Positions 1 through 7,125 of a stretch of DNA of 64,000 nt are shown piece after piece. Numbering within the stretch: the first letter of the stretch is position 1; every line of letters begins with the position of its first letter. The stretch comes from Polaribacter sp. GTDB taxonomy: Bacteria; Bacteroidota; Bacteroidia; Flavobacteriales; Flavobacteriaceae. The notes under the pieces are model-generated. The model saw only the letters and a list, made by a program, of their open reading frames with translations. It ran no database searches and had not been told where the DNA came from. The translations under genes were made by a program, and so were the position numbers. The DNA lies in contig JAQWGI010000036.1 of the NCBI GenBank assembly GCA_029238315.1, positions 124,001 to 188,000 of the forward strand, in the 5' to 3' direction.

Positions 1-56
1 TAAGATCGTGTTCCAATCTTTTCTTTGTGGGTTTGTTATTGTTTTCATGATTAACT

Positions 57-171
57 TGTTAATCACCCTGAACTTGTTTCAGGGTCTTACTATTTATTTC
101 TTTTTGTCATTGCTAACTTTTGTGAAGCAATTTTTTATTCGTTTTCTCAGATGCTGAAACATGATCAGCAT
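57..171. repeat. Two dispersed CTGAA..TTCAG hairpin repeats downstream of hisG
   Basis: Two short inverted repeats lie in the 192 bases after hisG. The first (65-85) has arms ACCCTGAA and TTCAGGGT. The second (151-171) has arms ATGCTGA and TCAGCAT. Related hairpins occur at 1897-1917, 2482-2502 and 8983-9003. The repeated core, CTGAAC-TTG-TTTCAG or its variants, marks a dispersed intergenic repeat family. No coding sequence is visible from 1 to 192, so the next histidine gene, if adjacent, lies beyond the left edge. Confidence 0.6.
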
Positions 172-200
172 TTTATAAATTCTTTTTAGAATTTATAAAA
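171..200 (-). terminator. AT-only stem-loop overlapping the hisG stop
   Basis: A perfect 13-bp inverted repeat (171-183 and 188-200, loop TTTT) contains the hisG stop codon. It has no G+C-rich clamp, so it may stabilise the 3' end of the message rather than terminate efficiently. Confidence 0.35.
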
Positions 201-1050
201 CCATTTTCTCAATAGGGCAAACCAAAATTCCTTCTGCGCCTTCTTGTTTCAATTCGTCTATAATTTCCCAAAAATCATTTTTATTAATTACCGTGTGCAC
301 AGAACTCCAACCTTCTTCTGCTAATGGCAAAACCGTTGGACTTCTCATTCCTGGTAAGAGCTTTAGAATGCTTTCTAATTTTTCATTCGGTGCATTTAAC
401 AACACATATTTAGAACTTCTTCCTTTTAAAACCGACTGAATTCTAAACTGAATCTTCTCTAAAATTGCTTTTCTTTTTGAAGTAATTTCTGGAGAAACCG
501 CCAACACAGCTTCCGATTTCAACAATACTTCTATCTCTTTTAAGCCATTTTTAAATAAGGTTGAACCACTTGAAACGATATCGCAAATTCCGTCTGCTAA
601 ACCAATATTTGGCGCAATTTCTACTGAACCATTAATTTGGTGCAATTGTGCATCAATATTATATTCTTGTAAATATTTTTTTACGGTTTCTGGATACGAA
701 GTTGCAATACGTTTTCCGTCTAAATCTTTTAATGAATTTGCTTGTGATTCTTTTGGTACAGCAATAGAAACCTTGCATTTAGAGAAACCTAAACGTTCTA
801 CAAACTCAATATCATTTCCTTTTTCTATCAACACATTTTCGCCAATAATAGCTGCATCTACAACGCCGTCTTTTAAATATTGTGGAATGTCTCCGTTACG
901 TAAATAGAAAACTTCTATTGGGAAATTAGTTGCTGAAGCTTTTAATTGATCTTTTCCGTTGTCAATGGCGATACCGCAATCTTTTAAAATTCTTAGCGAA
1001 TCTTCGTTTAATCTTCCTGATTTTTGAATGGCAATTCTTAATTTGTTCAT
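193..1050 (-). CDS. hisG: ATP phosphoribosyltransferase (long form)
   Basis: HisG catalyses the first step of histidine synthesis, condensing ATP with PRPP. The product is 285 residues, the length of the long, HisZ-independent form with a C-terminal ACT-like regulatory domain. The N terminus MNKLRIAIQKSGRLNEDSL is typical of the family, as are the GDIPQYLKDGVVDAAIIG segment and the PRPP loop around DIVSSGSTLFKNGL. An in-frame ATG five codons upstream is possible, but MNKLRIAI is the conserved start. The gene is preceded by a histidine leader peptide and attenuator (1160-1281), so it is evidently the first gene of a his transcription unit. The following his genes are not in the window; 192 bases of repeats follow. 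Confidence 0.96.
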   Translation of the reverse strand: MNKLRIAIQKSGRLNEDSLRILKDCGIAIDNGKDQLKASATNFPIEVFYLRNGDIPQYLKDGVVDAAIIGENVLIEKGNDIEFVERLGFSKCKVSIAVPKESQANSLKDLDGKRIATSYPETVKKYLQEYNIDAQLHQINGSVEIAPNIGLADGICDIVSSGSTLFKNGLKEIEVLLKSEAVLAVSPEITSKRKAILEKIQFRIQSVLKGRSSKYVLLNAPNEKLESILKLLPGMRSPTVLPLAEEGWSSVHTVINKNDFWEIIDELKQEGAEGILVCPIEKMVL

Positions 1051-1110
1051 TTTTCTTGTGCCCACGAAAGTGGATATCTTTTTAATTTAATATCTAATTC
1101 ATTTTATAAG

Positions 1111-1130
1111 ATTCTGACCTTTGTCAGAAT
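1111..1130 (-). repeat. Perfect hairpin in the hisG leader
   Basis: ATTCTGAC-CTTT-GTCAGAAT is a perfect 8-bp-arm hairpin between the attenuator and the hisG start. It could be one more dispersed repeat or a leader mRNA structure. Confidence 0.45.
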
Positions 1131-1160
1131 TTTTTAATCATTTATTTGAATGATTAAAAA
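1131..1160 (-). repeat. AT-rich hairpin following the his attenuator
   Basis: TTTTTAATCATT (1131-1142) and AATGATTAAAAA (1149-1160) form a perfect 12-bp stem with a 6-base loop. In the minus-strand transcript it starts within the U-rich tail of the attenuator. Confidence 0.45.
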
Positions 1161-1197
1161 ACAAAAAACCCGTTTGATTGTCTCAAACGGGTTTTAA
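1160..1197 (-). terminator. Histidine operon attenuator (terminator hairpin)
   Basis: On the minus strand, AAACCCGTTTGA and TCAAACGGGTTT (plus 1183-1194 and 1166-1177) form a perfect 12-bp stem with a 5-base loop, followed by TTTGTTTTTT. It lies 30 bases after the stop codon of a His-rich leader peptide and 110 bases before hisG. This is the textbook arrangement for ribosome-mediated attenuation. The competing antiterminator pairing was not worked out. Confidence 0.88.
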
Positions 1198-1224
1198 AAT
1201 ATCTTGATTTTATTCAATACACTT

Positions 1225-1281
1225 TTACTTCGCCTGAGCCGAATTGTAAAAATGATGATGATGAAATTGAATAAAGTTCAT
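1225..1281 (-). CDS. hisL: his operon leader peptide
   Basis: This 18-codon reading frame encodes MNFIQFHHHHFYNSAQAK and contains four consecutive CAT histidine codons. It lies just upstream of a strong intrinsic terminator and hisG. Ribosome stalling at the His codons when charged tRNA-His is scarce would favour an alternative structure and read-through into hisG. The start is the only ATG in frame. It is too short for usual gene callers, but codon content, order and spacing all agree. Confidence 0.88.
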   Translation of the reverse strand: MNFIQFHHHHFYNSAQAK

Positions 1282-1430
1282 GTCTTTGTTTTGTGTGTGC
1301 GAATATTTGTAAAATCTTTTGATTATACCAAACAATATTCTGTTTTTTATTTAAAAAATATTTTTAATACTTTTTTAACCTAGCTTTTTAATTGCCATTT
1401 ACCTTTTCTTCTATTTTTACATAAAAAATC

Positions 1431-1826
1431 ATGAAAAAATTAAACAGGATACTTATTGTTTCCTTTTCATTTCTCCTACTTATTTCTTGTCATAATGATT
1501 TGCCAGTTGCTCCCTCTTGTATTACAATTGATGAAATTTCTGACACTTTTGATCAAAGTCTAGTACAGGTGAATTCTTCTAAAAAAATACCTTTTGAAAT
1601 AACAAATGATTGCAATTCGAATCTAAATGTTTTAGAATTAGATGTTGATAATACAGCTACAGAATTTTTAATTGAAGGATTAAGAAAGAATAGTGTAATT
1701 ACCAAAGATGGTTTGAAATTTAATGTTGTATTTAGTCCAAAGGCAAAAGGTCAAAAAACATTTAAATTCTCTATAAAAACAATTGAAGCTACAGTTTATA
1801 TGAATTTAGGAGCAAAAGGAATTTAA
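1431..1826 (+). CDS. Small lipoprotein with an Ig-like (HYDIN/DUF1573-type) domain
   Basis: The 131-residue product starts with a lipoprotein signal, MKKLNRILIVSFSFLLLISC, with the lipobox ending at Cys20, and is probably outer-membrane anchored. The remainder (about residues 45-128) has the alternating beta pattern and the VVFSPKAKGQKTFKFSI segment seen in HYDIN/ASPM-SPD-2-like or DUF1573-like Ig folds. That assignment is inference. A TATTTTTA core (1412-1419) close to the TAnnTTTG promoter pattern precedes the ATG. It is divergent from the his leader and has no obvious operon partner. Function unknown. Confidence 0.7.
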   Translation: MKKLNRILIVSFSFLLLISCHNDLPVAPSCITIDEISDTFDQSLVQVNSSKKIPFEITNDCNSNLNVLELDVDNTATEFLIEGLRKNSVITKDGLKFNVVFSPKAKGQKTFKFSIKTIEATVYMNLGAKGI

Positions 1827-1896
1827 CAAGTGTTTTTACGGGTTGATTTTTAGACATAAAAACGAAAACTTCGCTAACTACGATTATAAAATATTT

Positions 1897-1917
1897 ATGC
1901 TGAACTTGATTCAGTAT
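1897..1917. repeat. Dispersed CTGAA..TTCAG hairpin repeat
   Basis: ATGCTGAACTTGATTCAGTAT is an imperfect inverted repeat of the same family as those at 65-85, 2482-2502 and 8983-9003. Confidence 0.5.
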
Positions 1918-1967
1918 TAAAACGTTGCATAATTTTGTTTACGTTAACGAAAAATTAAAATTAACAA

Positions 1968-2345
1968 TTAATATCCCCTAGAAAACTCAGGCAATTTATT
2001 TTTAAAACTTGGTGCGGTATCTCTACAAGAAACACTTTTCTTTTTAGAAACCATAACTAACAAATCGTAGCTCAAGGTAAATAGTGTTCCAGATCTAAAC
2101 GTTTCTAGCAATAGTTTTTCTAATTCTACCAAGGTTTCTTTTAAAGACAATTGCTTGAATTTGGTATCTTTTACGTAGCGATATTTAAACTCATAAACTT
2201 CCTTGCCATCAACTTGTAATAAACGTATATATACGTTTAAAAAGCCTTCATTCTTTCGCAATGGTTTGCTTAAGGTTAGCTTTACAAACTCGTCTTGTAA
2301 AACGCTTTGTTTAATAGCTTCAAAAAATTCTGTAAAATCGCTCAT
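1968..2345 (-). CDS. N-terminal region of a class I SAM methyltransferase-like protein, apparently truncated
   Basis: The 125-residue product has no signal peptide. The motifs RSGTLFTLSYDLLVMVSKKK and APSFKNKLPE resemble, from memory, the N-terminal region of a flavobacterial class I SAM-dependent methyltransferase of roughly 390 residues. In that protein a SAM-binding domain (with a D-x-G-x-G-K-G-type loop) follows directly. Here the frame stops right after LPEFSRGY, and the next 140 bases of this strand carry no methyltransferase sequence. The gene is therefore either a deletion remnant or a stand-alone N-terminal domain. The recollection of the full-length family is the weak point. It lies downstream of typA but beyond a terminator (2401-2427). 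Confidence 0.6.
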   Translation of the reverse strand: MSDFTEFFEAIKQSVLQDEFVKLTLSKPLRKNEGFLNVYIRLLQVDGKEVYEFKYRYVKDTKFKQLSLKETLVELEKLLLETFRSGTLFTLSYDLLVMVSKKKSVSCRDTAPSFKNKLPEFSRGY

Positions 2346-2400
2346 TTGGCAAAGATAATAGATTGTTTGAGATTTTTGCTTTTGGTCGAAATGATAAAAA

Positions 2401-2427
2401 AAAGCTCAAGTTTTATACTTGAGCTTT
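2401..2427 (-). terminator. Intrinsic terminator after typA
   Basis: AAAGCTCAAG and CTTGAGCTTT form a 10-bp stem with a 7-base loop. On the minus strand it is followed by a run of Ts. Confidence 0.8.
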
Positions 2428-2440
2428 TATATTTATTTGT

Positions 2441-2516
2441 GAGATTCCTCGGCTACGATCGGAATAACAATTCGAACTAAAACACTGAAATAAATTCAGC
2501 GTAAACAAGTTCAGTA
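2441..2516. repeat. Dispersed repeats between typA and its terminator
   Basis: A GAGATTCCTCGGCTACGATC-type element (2441-2478) is followed by ACACTGAAATAAATTCAGCGT (2482-2502) and a further half-copy, AACAAGTTCAGTACT. Together they fill the space between the typA stop and the terminator. Confidence 0.5.
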
Positions 2517-4289
2517 CTATGCTTTAAAATTAATTTTACGCATACGTAAGCTTTCTGGAGTAACTTCTAGATACTCATCAGCTTTAATATACTCCATATT
2601 TTCTTCTAAAGAGAAATCTACTTTCGGTGCAATTTTCATCGCATCATCTGTACCAGATTTACGCATGTTTGTCAATTGCTTTCCTTTAATTAAGTTTACA
2701 GCCATATCTTCTGACTTAGAGTTTTCTCCAATTACTTGACCAATATAAATTTCTTGGTTAATGTCAATAAAGAAACGCCCTCTATCTTGTAAACGGTTTA
2801 ATGCATACGCAGTTGCTTTACCAGCAGCAGAAGAAACAATTGCTCCTTTAATATCTTCGGTAAAATCTCCTTTATAAGGTCCGTACTCACTAAAACGGTG
2901 ATTGATAATTGCTGTACCAGCTGTTGCTGTTAAGATTTTGTTACGTAAACCAATTAAACCTCTAGAAGGAATTGTAAATTCTAAATGTTGTAAATCTCCT
3001 TTTGGTTCCATAATCATTAAATCTCCCTTACGTAAAGAAACTAAGTTTACTGCTTTAGAAGCCATATCTTCTGGTACATCGATAGACAATGTTTCCATTG
3101 GCTCGTGCTTCTTACCATCAATTTCTTTAAGAATTACTTGTGGCCTACCAACTTGTAACTCATACCCTTCTCTACGCATAGTTTCAATCAATACAGATAA
3201 GTGTAGTACACCACGTCCAAAAACGTTAAATTTATCTTCACTATCTGTAGTTTCCACTTTTAATGCTAAGTTTTTTTCTAATTCTTTAAACAGTCTATCT
3301 CTAATATGACGAGATGTTACATATTTACCTTCTTTACCAAAGAAAGGCGAATTGTTAATTGTAAACAACATACTCATAGTAGGTTGATCAATTTCTGTTC
3401 TTGGTAATGCTTCTGGGTTTTCTAAATCTGCAATGGTATCTCCAATTTCAAATCCATCTAAACCAGTAATTGCACAGATATCTCCACAAGGAACTTTATC
3501 TACTTGCACTTTACCCATTCCTTCAAAAACGTGTAATTCTTTAATTCTAACTTTCTTAGTAGAACCATCTGCCTTACATAACATGTATTCTTTACCTACT
3601 TCTAAATCTCCTCTAAAAATACGTCCGATAGCAATTCTCCCAGTAAATGAAGAAAAATCTAACGATGTAATTTGCATTTGTGGAGTTCCTTCATTGTATT
3701 TTGTTGCAGGAATCGATTCTAATACAGCATCTAGTAATGGTACAATGTCTTCTGTTTGGTTTTTCCAATCTGTAGACATCCAATTGTTCTTTGCAGAACC
3801 GTATACTGTTGTAAAGTCTAATTGTTCTTCTGTTGCTTCTAATGCAAACATTAAATCAAAAACTTTTTCATGTACTAAATCTGGTGTACAGTTTTCTTTG
3901 TCTACCTTATTTACAACAACAATCGGTGTTAACCCTAATTCTAAGGCTTTACCTAATACAAAACGAGTTTGTGGCATTGGTCCTTCAAAGGCATCCACTA
4001 ATAGTAATACACCATCAGCCATTTTTAATACACGCTCTACTTCTCCTCCAAAATCGGCGTGACCAGGTGTATCAATTACATTAATCTTTGTGTTTTTGTA
4101 GTTTACAGAAACGTTTTTAGAAAGAATTGTAATTCCTCTTTCACGTTCTAAATCATTGTTATCTAACAATAAATCTGTACGTTCTTTACGATCATCTAAA
4201 ATTTTTGCTTGGTCAATAATCTTATCAACTAAGGTTGTTTTACCGTGATCTACGTGGGCTATAATAGCGATATTTCTAATTGGTTGCAT
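2517..4289 (-). CDS. typA: Ribosome-associated GTPase TypA/BipA
   Basis: This translational GTPase binds the 70S ribosome and acts in ribosome assembly and stress adaptation. The product is 590 residues, slightly shorter than E. coli BipA. Visible motifs are the P-loop AHVDHGKTTL (about residues 11-20), switch I RGITI, switch II DTPGHADFGGEV and the NKVD base-specificity motif. They are followed by EF-G-like domains II, III and V and the BipA-specific C-terminal domain (SRGLIGLRNKILTATAGTAI). A TACTTTTG promoter core lies at 4310-4317, 20 bases upstream of the ATG. It is transcribed alone and ends at the terminator at 2401-2427. Confidence 0.97.
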   Translation of the reverse strand: MQPIRNIAIIAHVDHGKTTLVDKIIDQAKILDDRKERTDLLLDNNDLERERGITILSKNVSVNYKNTKINVIDTPGHADFGGEVERVLKMADGVLLLVDAFEGPMPQTRFVLGKALELGLTPIVVVNKVDKENCTPDLVHEKVFDLMFALEATEEQLDFTTVYGSAKNNWMSTDWKNQTEDIVPLLDAVLESIPATKYNEGTPQMQITSLDFSSFTGRIAIGRIFRGDLEVGKEYMLCKADGSTKKVRIKELHVFEGMGKVQVDKVPCGDICAITGLDGFEIGDTIADLENPEALPRTEIDQPTMSMLFTINNSPFFGKEGKYVTSRHIRDRLFKELEKNLALKVETTDSEDKFNVFGRGVLHLSVLIETMRREGYELQVGRPQVILKEIDGKKHEPMETLSIDVPEDMASKAVNLVSLRKGDLMIMEPKGDLQHLEFTIPSRGLIGLRNKILTATAGTAIINHRFSEYGPYKGDFTEDIKGAIVSSAAGKATAYALNRLQDRGRFFIDINQEIYIGQVIGENSKSEDMAVNLIKGKQLTNMRKSGTDDAMKIAPKVDFSLEENMEYIKADEYLEVTPESLRMRKINFKA

Positions 4290-4309
4290 GCTTGCTTATT
4301 TTGAAGCTG

Positions 4310-4317
4310 CAAAAGTA
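4310..4317 (-). promoter_or_regulatory. typA promoter -7 element
   Basis: TACTTTTG on the minus strand matches the Bacteroidota TAnnTTTG core and predicts a start about 14 bases before the typA ATG. Confidence 0.6.
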
Positions 4318-4366
4318 ATGTATTAAATTGGAATTTGATGCTTTAAAAGTTGAATACTTTTTTTGA

Positions 4367-4669
4367 TTATTTTAAATCAATATCAATAGAATCTTCTCTA
4401 AATGAGCTTGGTAGAATATCTGGAATCAATTTTATTAAAAGTGGTAACAAGATTGCGCCGCCAGGAAGTAGAAAAACTGCCAATGCTGGCACACTTTTAC
4501 AAATATCTAGCAACTGTTCCTTTACCTTCTTTTTTTCCTCGGAAGTTAATTTTTTATGGGTAGATTTTTTTAACAAAAAAAACAGCTCTTTACTTTCTTG
4601 GATTTCTTTTCCGAGTCTTTTTTTGTTCTTATAAATACTTACTTTGATATCTTGCAACGTAGTACTCAC
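4367..4669 (-). CDS. Small LETM1-like protein
   Basis: The 100-residue product has a basic, lysine-rich N-terminal half. It is followed by a hydrophobic segment with the pattern ALAVFLLPGGAILLPLLIKLIPDILPSSFR, which resembles the LPGG...LP.LLP.TF core of LETM1 ribosome-binding-like domains. It initiates at GTG. Its first base is the last base of the upstream proline dehydrogenase stop codon (TAGTG), so it is translationally coupled to that gene. Family assignment rests on this single motif. Function unknown; a membrane-associated helper is possible. Confidence 0.7.
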   Translation of the reverse strand: MSTTLQDIKVSIYKNKKRLGKEIQESKELFFLLKKSTHKKLTSEEKKKVKEQLLDICKSVPALAVFLLPGGAILLPLLIKLIPDILPSSFREDSIDIDLK

Positions 4670-5829
4670 TATAATTTTCTGCGTTTTCTTTCTGTTGTTA
4701 TCAATCCTAATTCTCTACTTGTTTGCCCAGCTACAGAGGTGTTTTCTTCTGCTCTTCTTATTAAATAAGGCATTACATCTCTAACAGGGCCAAAAGGAAC
4801 GTATTTTGCAACATTGTATCCTTCATTCGCTAAATTAAAACTAATATGATCACTCATTCCGTATAATTGACCAAACCATAATCTTAAATCATTCGATTTA
4901 ATATGGTATTTCTTTGCCAATTCCATTAACATAAAAGAGCTTTCTTCATTATGTGTGCCAGCAAAAACAGCCATTTTAGAATGATCCATCATGTACAAAA
5001 TAGCAGCATTGTAATTATCATCTGTGGCTTGTTTGTCATTACATATTGGAGAATTGTATCCTTTTTCTTCAGCTCTTAATCGTTCTTTTTCCATATACGC
5101 ACCACGAACAACTTTCATTCCTATGTGAAAACCTTTTTGATGCGCTTTTTGATGCAACTTTTTTAGATACGCTAAACGATCATGACGATACATTTGCAGC
5201 GTATTAAAAACAATTGCTTTTTCTGTATTGTAGGTTTCCATTAACTCTTCTATCAAGTCATCAGCTGCATCTTGCATCCAACTTTCTTCTGCATCAATCA
5301 ATAACGGAACATCTTTAGCAACAGCTGCTTTACAAACGGTATGAAAACGTTCTACAACACGTAACCATTCTGATTTTTCATCAACTGTTAAACCTTCTCC
5401 TTCTGTTAGTTTTTGATACAAAGCAAAACGCCCAAATCCAGTTGGTTTAAACACAGCAAAAGGAATGGCTTCTTTTTCTTGTCCAAAATTAATGGTTTTC
5501 AACGTTTTTTCTAGCGCCAAATCAAATTGCTCTTCAGTTGCTTTTCCTTCTACAGAATAATCTAAAATTGCGTGGACATTTTTAGTATACATCTTTTCAA
5601 TATTTGGTAAACAATCTTCTTCTGTAATACCACCACAAAAATGATCAAATACGGTAGAACGGATTAATCTTTCTACTGGTAAATGTGCCTTTAAAGCAAA
5701 GTTGGTAACCGCAGTTCCAATTTTTACTAATGGCTGACTTTCAATCATTTTAAATAAAAAGTAAGCACGCTCTAATTGAGAATCAGATTTTAAAGAAAAA
5801 GCAACTTTTGTGTTTTCAAAAAGCTTCAT
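4669..5829 (-). CDS. Proline dehydrogenase (monofunctional)
   Basis: This FAD enzyme oxidises proline to 1-pyrroline-5-carboxylate. The 386-residue product corresponds to the PRODH (beta8alpha8) domain alone, without the P5C dehydrogenase or DNA-binding domains of long PutA. Diagnostic stretches are KAIVFNTLQMYRHDRLAYL, HIGMKVVRGAYMEKER and the C-terminal YVPFGPVRDVMPYLIRRAEEN. The chosen start MKLFENTKVAF is the conserved N terminus; the 16-codon upstream extension to 5877 is not protein-like. Its stop overlaps the GTG of the LETM1-like gene by one base. It is divergent from aroB. Confidence 0.93.
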   Translation of the reverse strand: MKLFENTKVAFSLKSDSQLERAYFLFKMIESQPLVKIGTAVTNFALKAHLPVERLIRSTVFDHFCGGITEEDCLPNIEKMYTKNVHAILDYSVEGKATEEQFDLALEKTLKTINFGQEKEAIPFAVFKPTGFGRFALYQKLTEGEGLTVDEKSEWLRVVERFHTVCKAAVAKDVPLLIDAEESWMQDAADDLIEELMETYNTEKAIVFNTLQMYRHDRLAYLKKLHQKAHQKGFHIGMKVVRGAYMEKERLRAEEKGYNSPICNDKQATDDNYNAAILYMMDHSKMAVFAGTHNEESSFMLMELAKKYHIKSNDLRLWFGQLYGMSDHISFNLANEGYNVAKYVPFGPVRDVMPYLIRRAEENTSVAGQTSRELGLITTERKRRKL

Positions 5830-5923
5830 AGATAAACGGTTATAATTAACGAAAACAAAGATAGTTTTAATGTGCAATTATTTCAATTTTTTCTTCTTAT
5901 TTTGCACCTTTAATTTTTGCCCT

Positions 5924-6982
5924 ATGAAATCTATCAAAGCAGCAAGTTATCTTGTTTATTTTCAAGAACATGGCTACACAGCGCTTAACAGCTTAATCAC
6001 AAAGAACCACTACTCTTCTATTTTTGTGTTAGTTGATGAAAATACACATGCATATTGTTACGGGAAATTTATTCCTCATTTAATAGCAAACTGTCCAATT
6101 GAATTGGTGGAGATTGAACCTGGAGAAATCAATAAAAATCTTGATACTTGCTCTGGTGTTTGGAGTGCTTTAACCGAATTAAATGCAGATAGAAAAAGTT
6201 TACTAATTACTTTAGGAGGTGGTGTTGTTACTGATTTAGGCGGATTTGTAGCTTCAACTTTTAAACGCGGAATTGATTTTGTAAATATTCCAACAACACT
6301 ATTATCTATGGTTGATGCTTCTGTTGGAGGAAAAACAGGTGTTGATTTAGGTGTATTAAAAAATCAAATTGGCTTGTTTGCAAATCCTGAAATAGTAATT
6401 GTAGATGCAAAGTATTTAGAAACAGTTACACCAAGAGAAATTAGATCTGGAACTGCAGAAATTATCAAATATGGTTTAACCTATGATGTAAATCTGTATC
6501 ACAAAATTAAAAACACAGAAAACTTAGATATTACGGAGCTAATTCATCGTTCTATTGAAATTAAAAACGAAGTTGTTTTAGAAGATCCAAAAGAACAAAA
6601 CTTGCGTAAAATTTTAAATTTCGGTCATACAATTGGTCATGCAGTAGAATCTTTTTATTTAGAATCTGATGAAAAAGAAAATTTAACTCATGGCGAAGCG
6701 ATTGCCATCGGAATGGTTGCAGAATGTTTTGTGTCTTCTGAATTGTTAGGGTTTCCCAAAAACACATTAGAAGAAATAAAACAGTTAATTCTTAGTGTTT
6801 ACGGAAAAACTGAAATCTTAACAGAAGATTTTAATGCCATATTAGAATATCTAAAACACGATAAAAAGAATGTTGGTGGACAAGTTAACTTTGTGTTATT
6901 AAAAGACTTGGAGCAAACGCAACTAGATTGTAAAGTAACTACAGAGCTAATTATTGAAAGTTTAGAATATTACAATTCTTAA
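5924..6982 (+). CDS. aroB: 3-dehydroquinate synthase
   Basis: AroB converts DAHP to 3-dehydroquinate in the shikimate pathway, using NAD and a divalent metal. The 352-residue product shows the NAD-binding GGGVVTDLGGFVASTFKRGI segment, the PTTLLSMVDASVGGKTGVD motif and the metal ligands in GHTIGHAVES and HGEAIAIGMV. The start MKSIKAASY is preferred over an upstream in-frame ATG at 5870, which would encode a Phe/Cys-rich non-conserved stretch overlapping the promoter area. It stands alone and is divergent from proline dehydrogenase. Confidence 0.96.
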   Translation: MKSIKAASYLVYFQEHGYTALNSLITKNHYSSIFVLVDENTHAYCYGKFIPHLIANCPIELVEIEPGEINKNLDTCSGVWSALTELNADRKSLLITLGGGVVTDLGGFVASTFKRGIDFVNIPTTLLSMVDASVGGKTGVDLGVLKNQIGLFANPEIVIVDAKYLETVTPREIRSGTAEIIKYGLTYDVNLYHKIKNTENLDITELIHRSIEIKNEVVLEDPKEQNLRKILNFGHTIGHAVESFYLESDEKENLTHGEAIAIGMVAECFVSSELLGFPKNTLEEIKQLILSVYGKTEILTEDFNAILEYLKHDKKNVGGQVNFVLLKDLEQTQLDCKVTTELIIESLEYYNS

Positions 6983-7012
6983 AATAGAGCTCTCCACATT
7001 GGTCGAGATGAC

Positions 7013-7120
7013 ATCAGACTAAAATTCAAATATAATTTGTCATTTCGAGTACTACTTGAAATCAAAATTCATTTTGATAGAAAGTATGTTGCAAAGCAAT
7101 AAAACGGAATCGAGAAATCT
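7013..7120. repeat. Dispersed GTCATTTCGA-type intergenic repeat
   Basis: The 143-base gap after aroB contains GGTCGAGATGACA, TTTGTCATTTCGAG and GGAATCGAGAAATCTAATTC. These are halves of a repeat family also seen at 8557-8594, 8886-8927 and 13951-14104, often as inverted pairs. Nothing coding is visible. Confidence 0.55.
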
Positions 7121-7125
7121 AATTC

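Noticed and set aside
1115..1126. TGAC-CTTT-GTCA, matching the half-site spacing of the denitrification dyad
   Set aside because: It is part of a longer perfect hairpin in the transcribed his leader, downstream of the attenuator, with no promoter core at the activating distance. It is treated as a leader hairpin or dispersed repeat.
3433..4062. 209-codon open frame on the plus strand inside typA
   Set aside because: It is antisense to a well-conserved GTPase and its product is Ser/Thr/Pro-rich with no recognisable domain.
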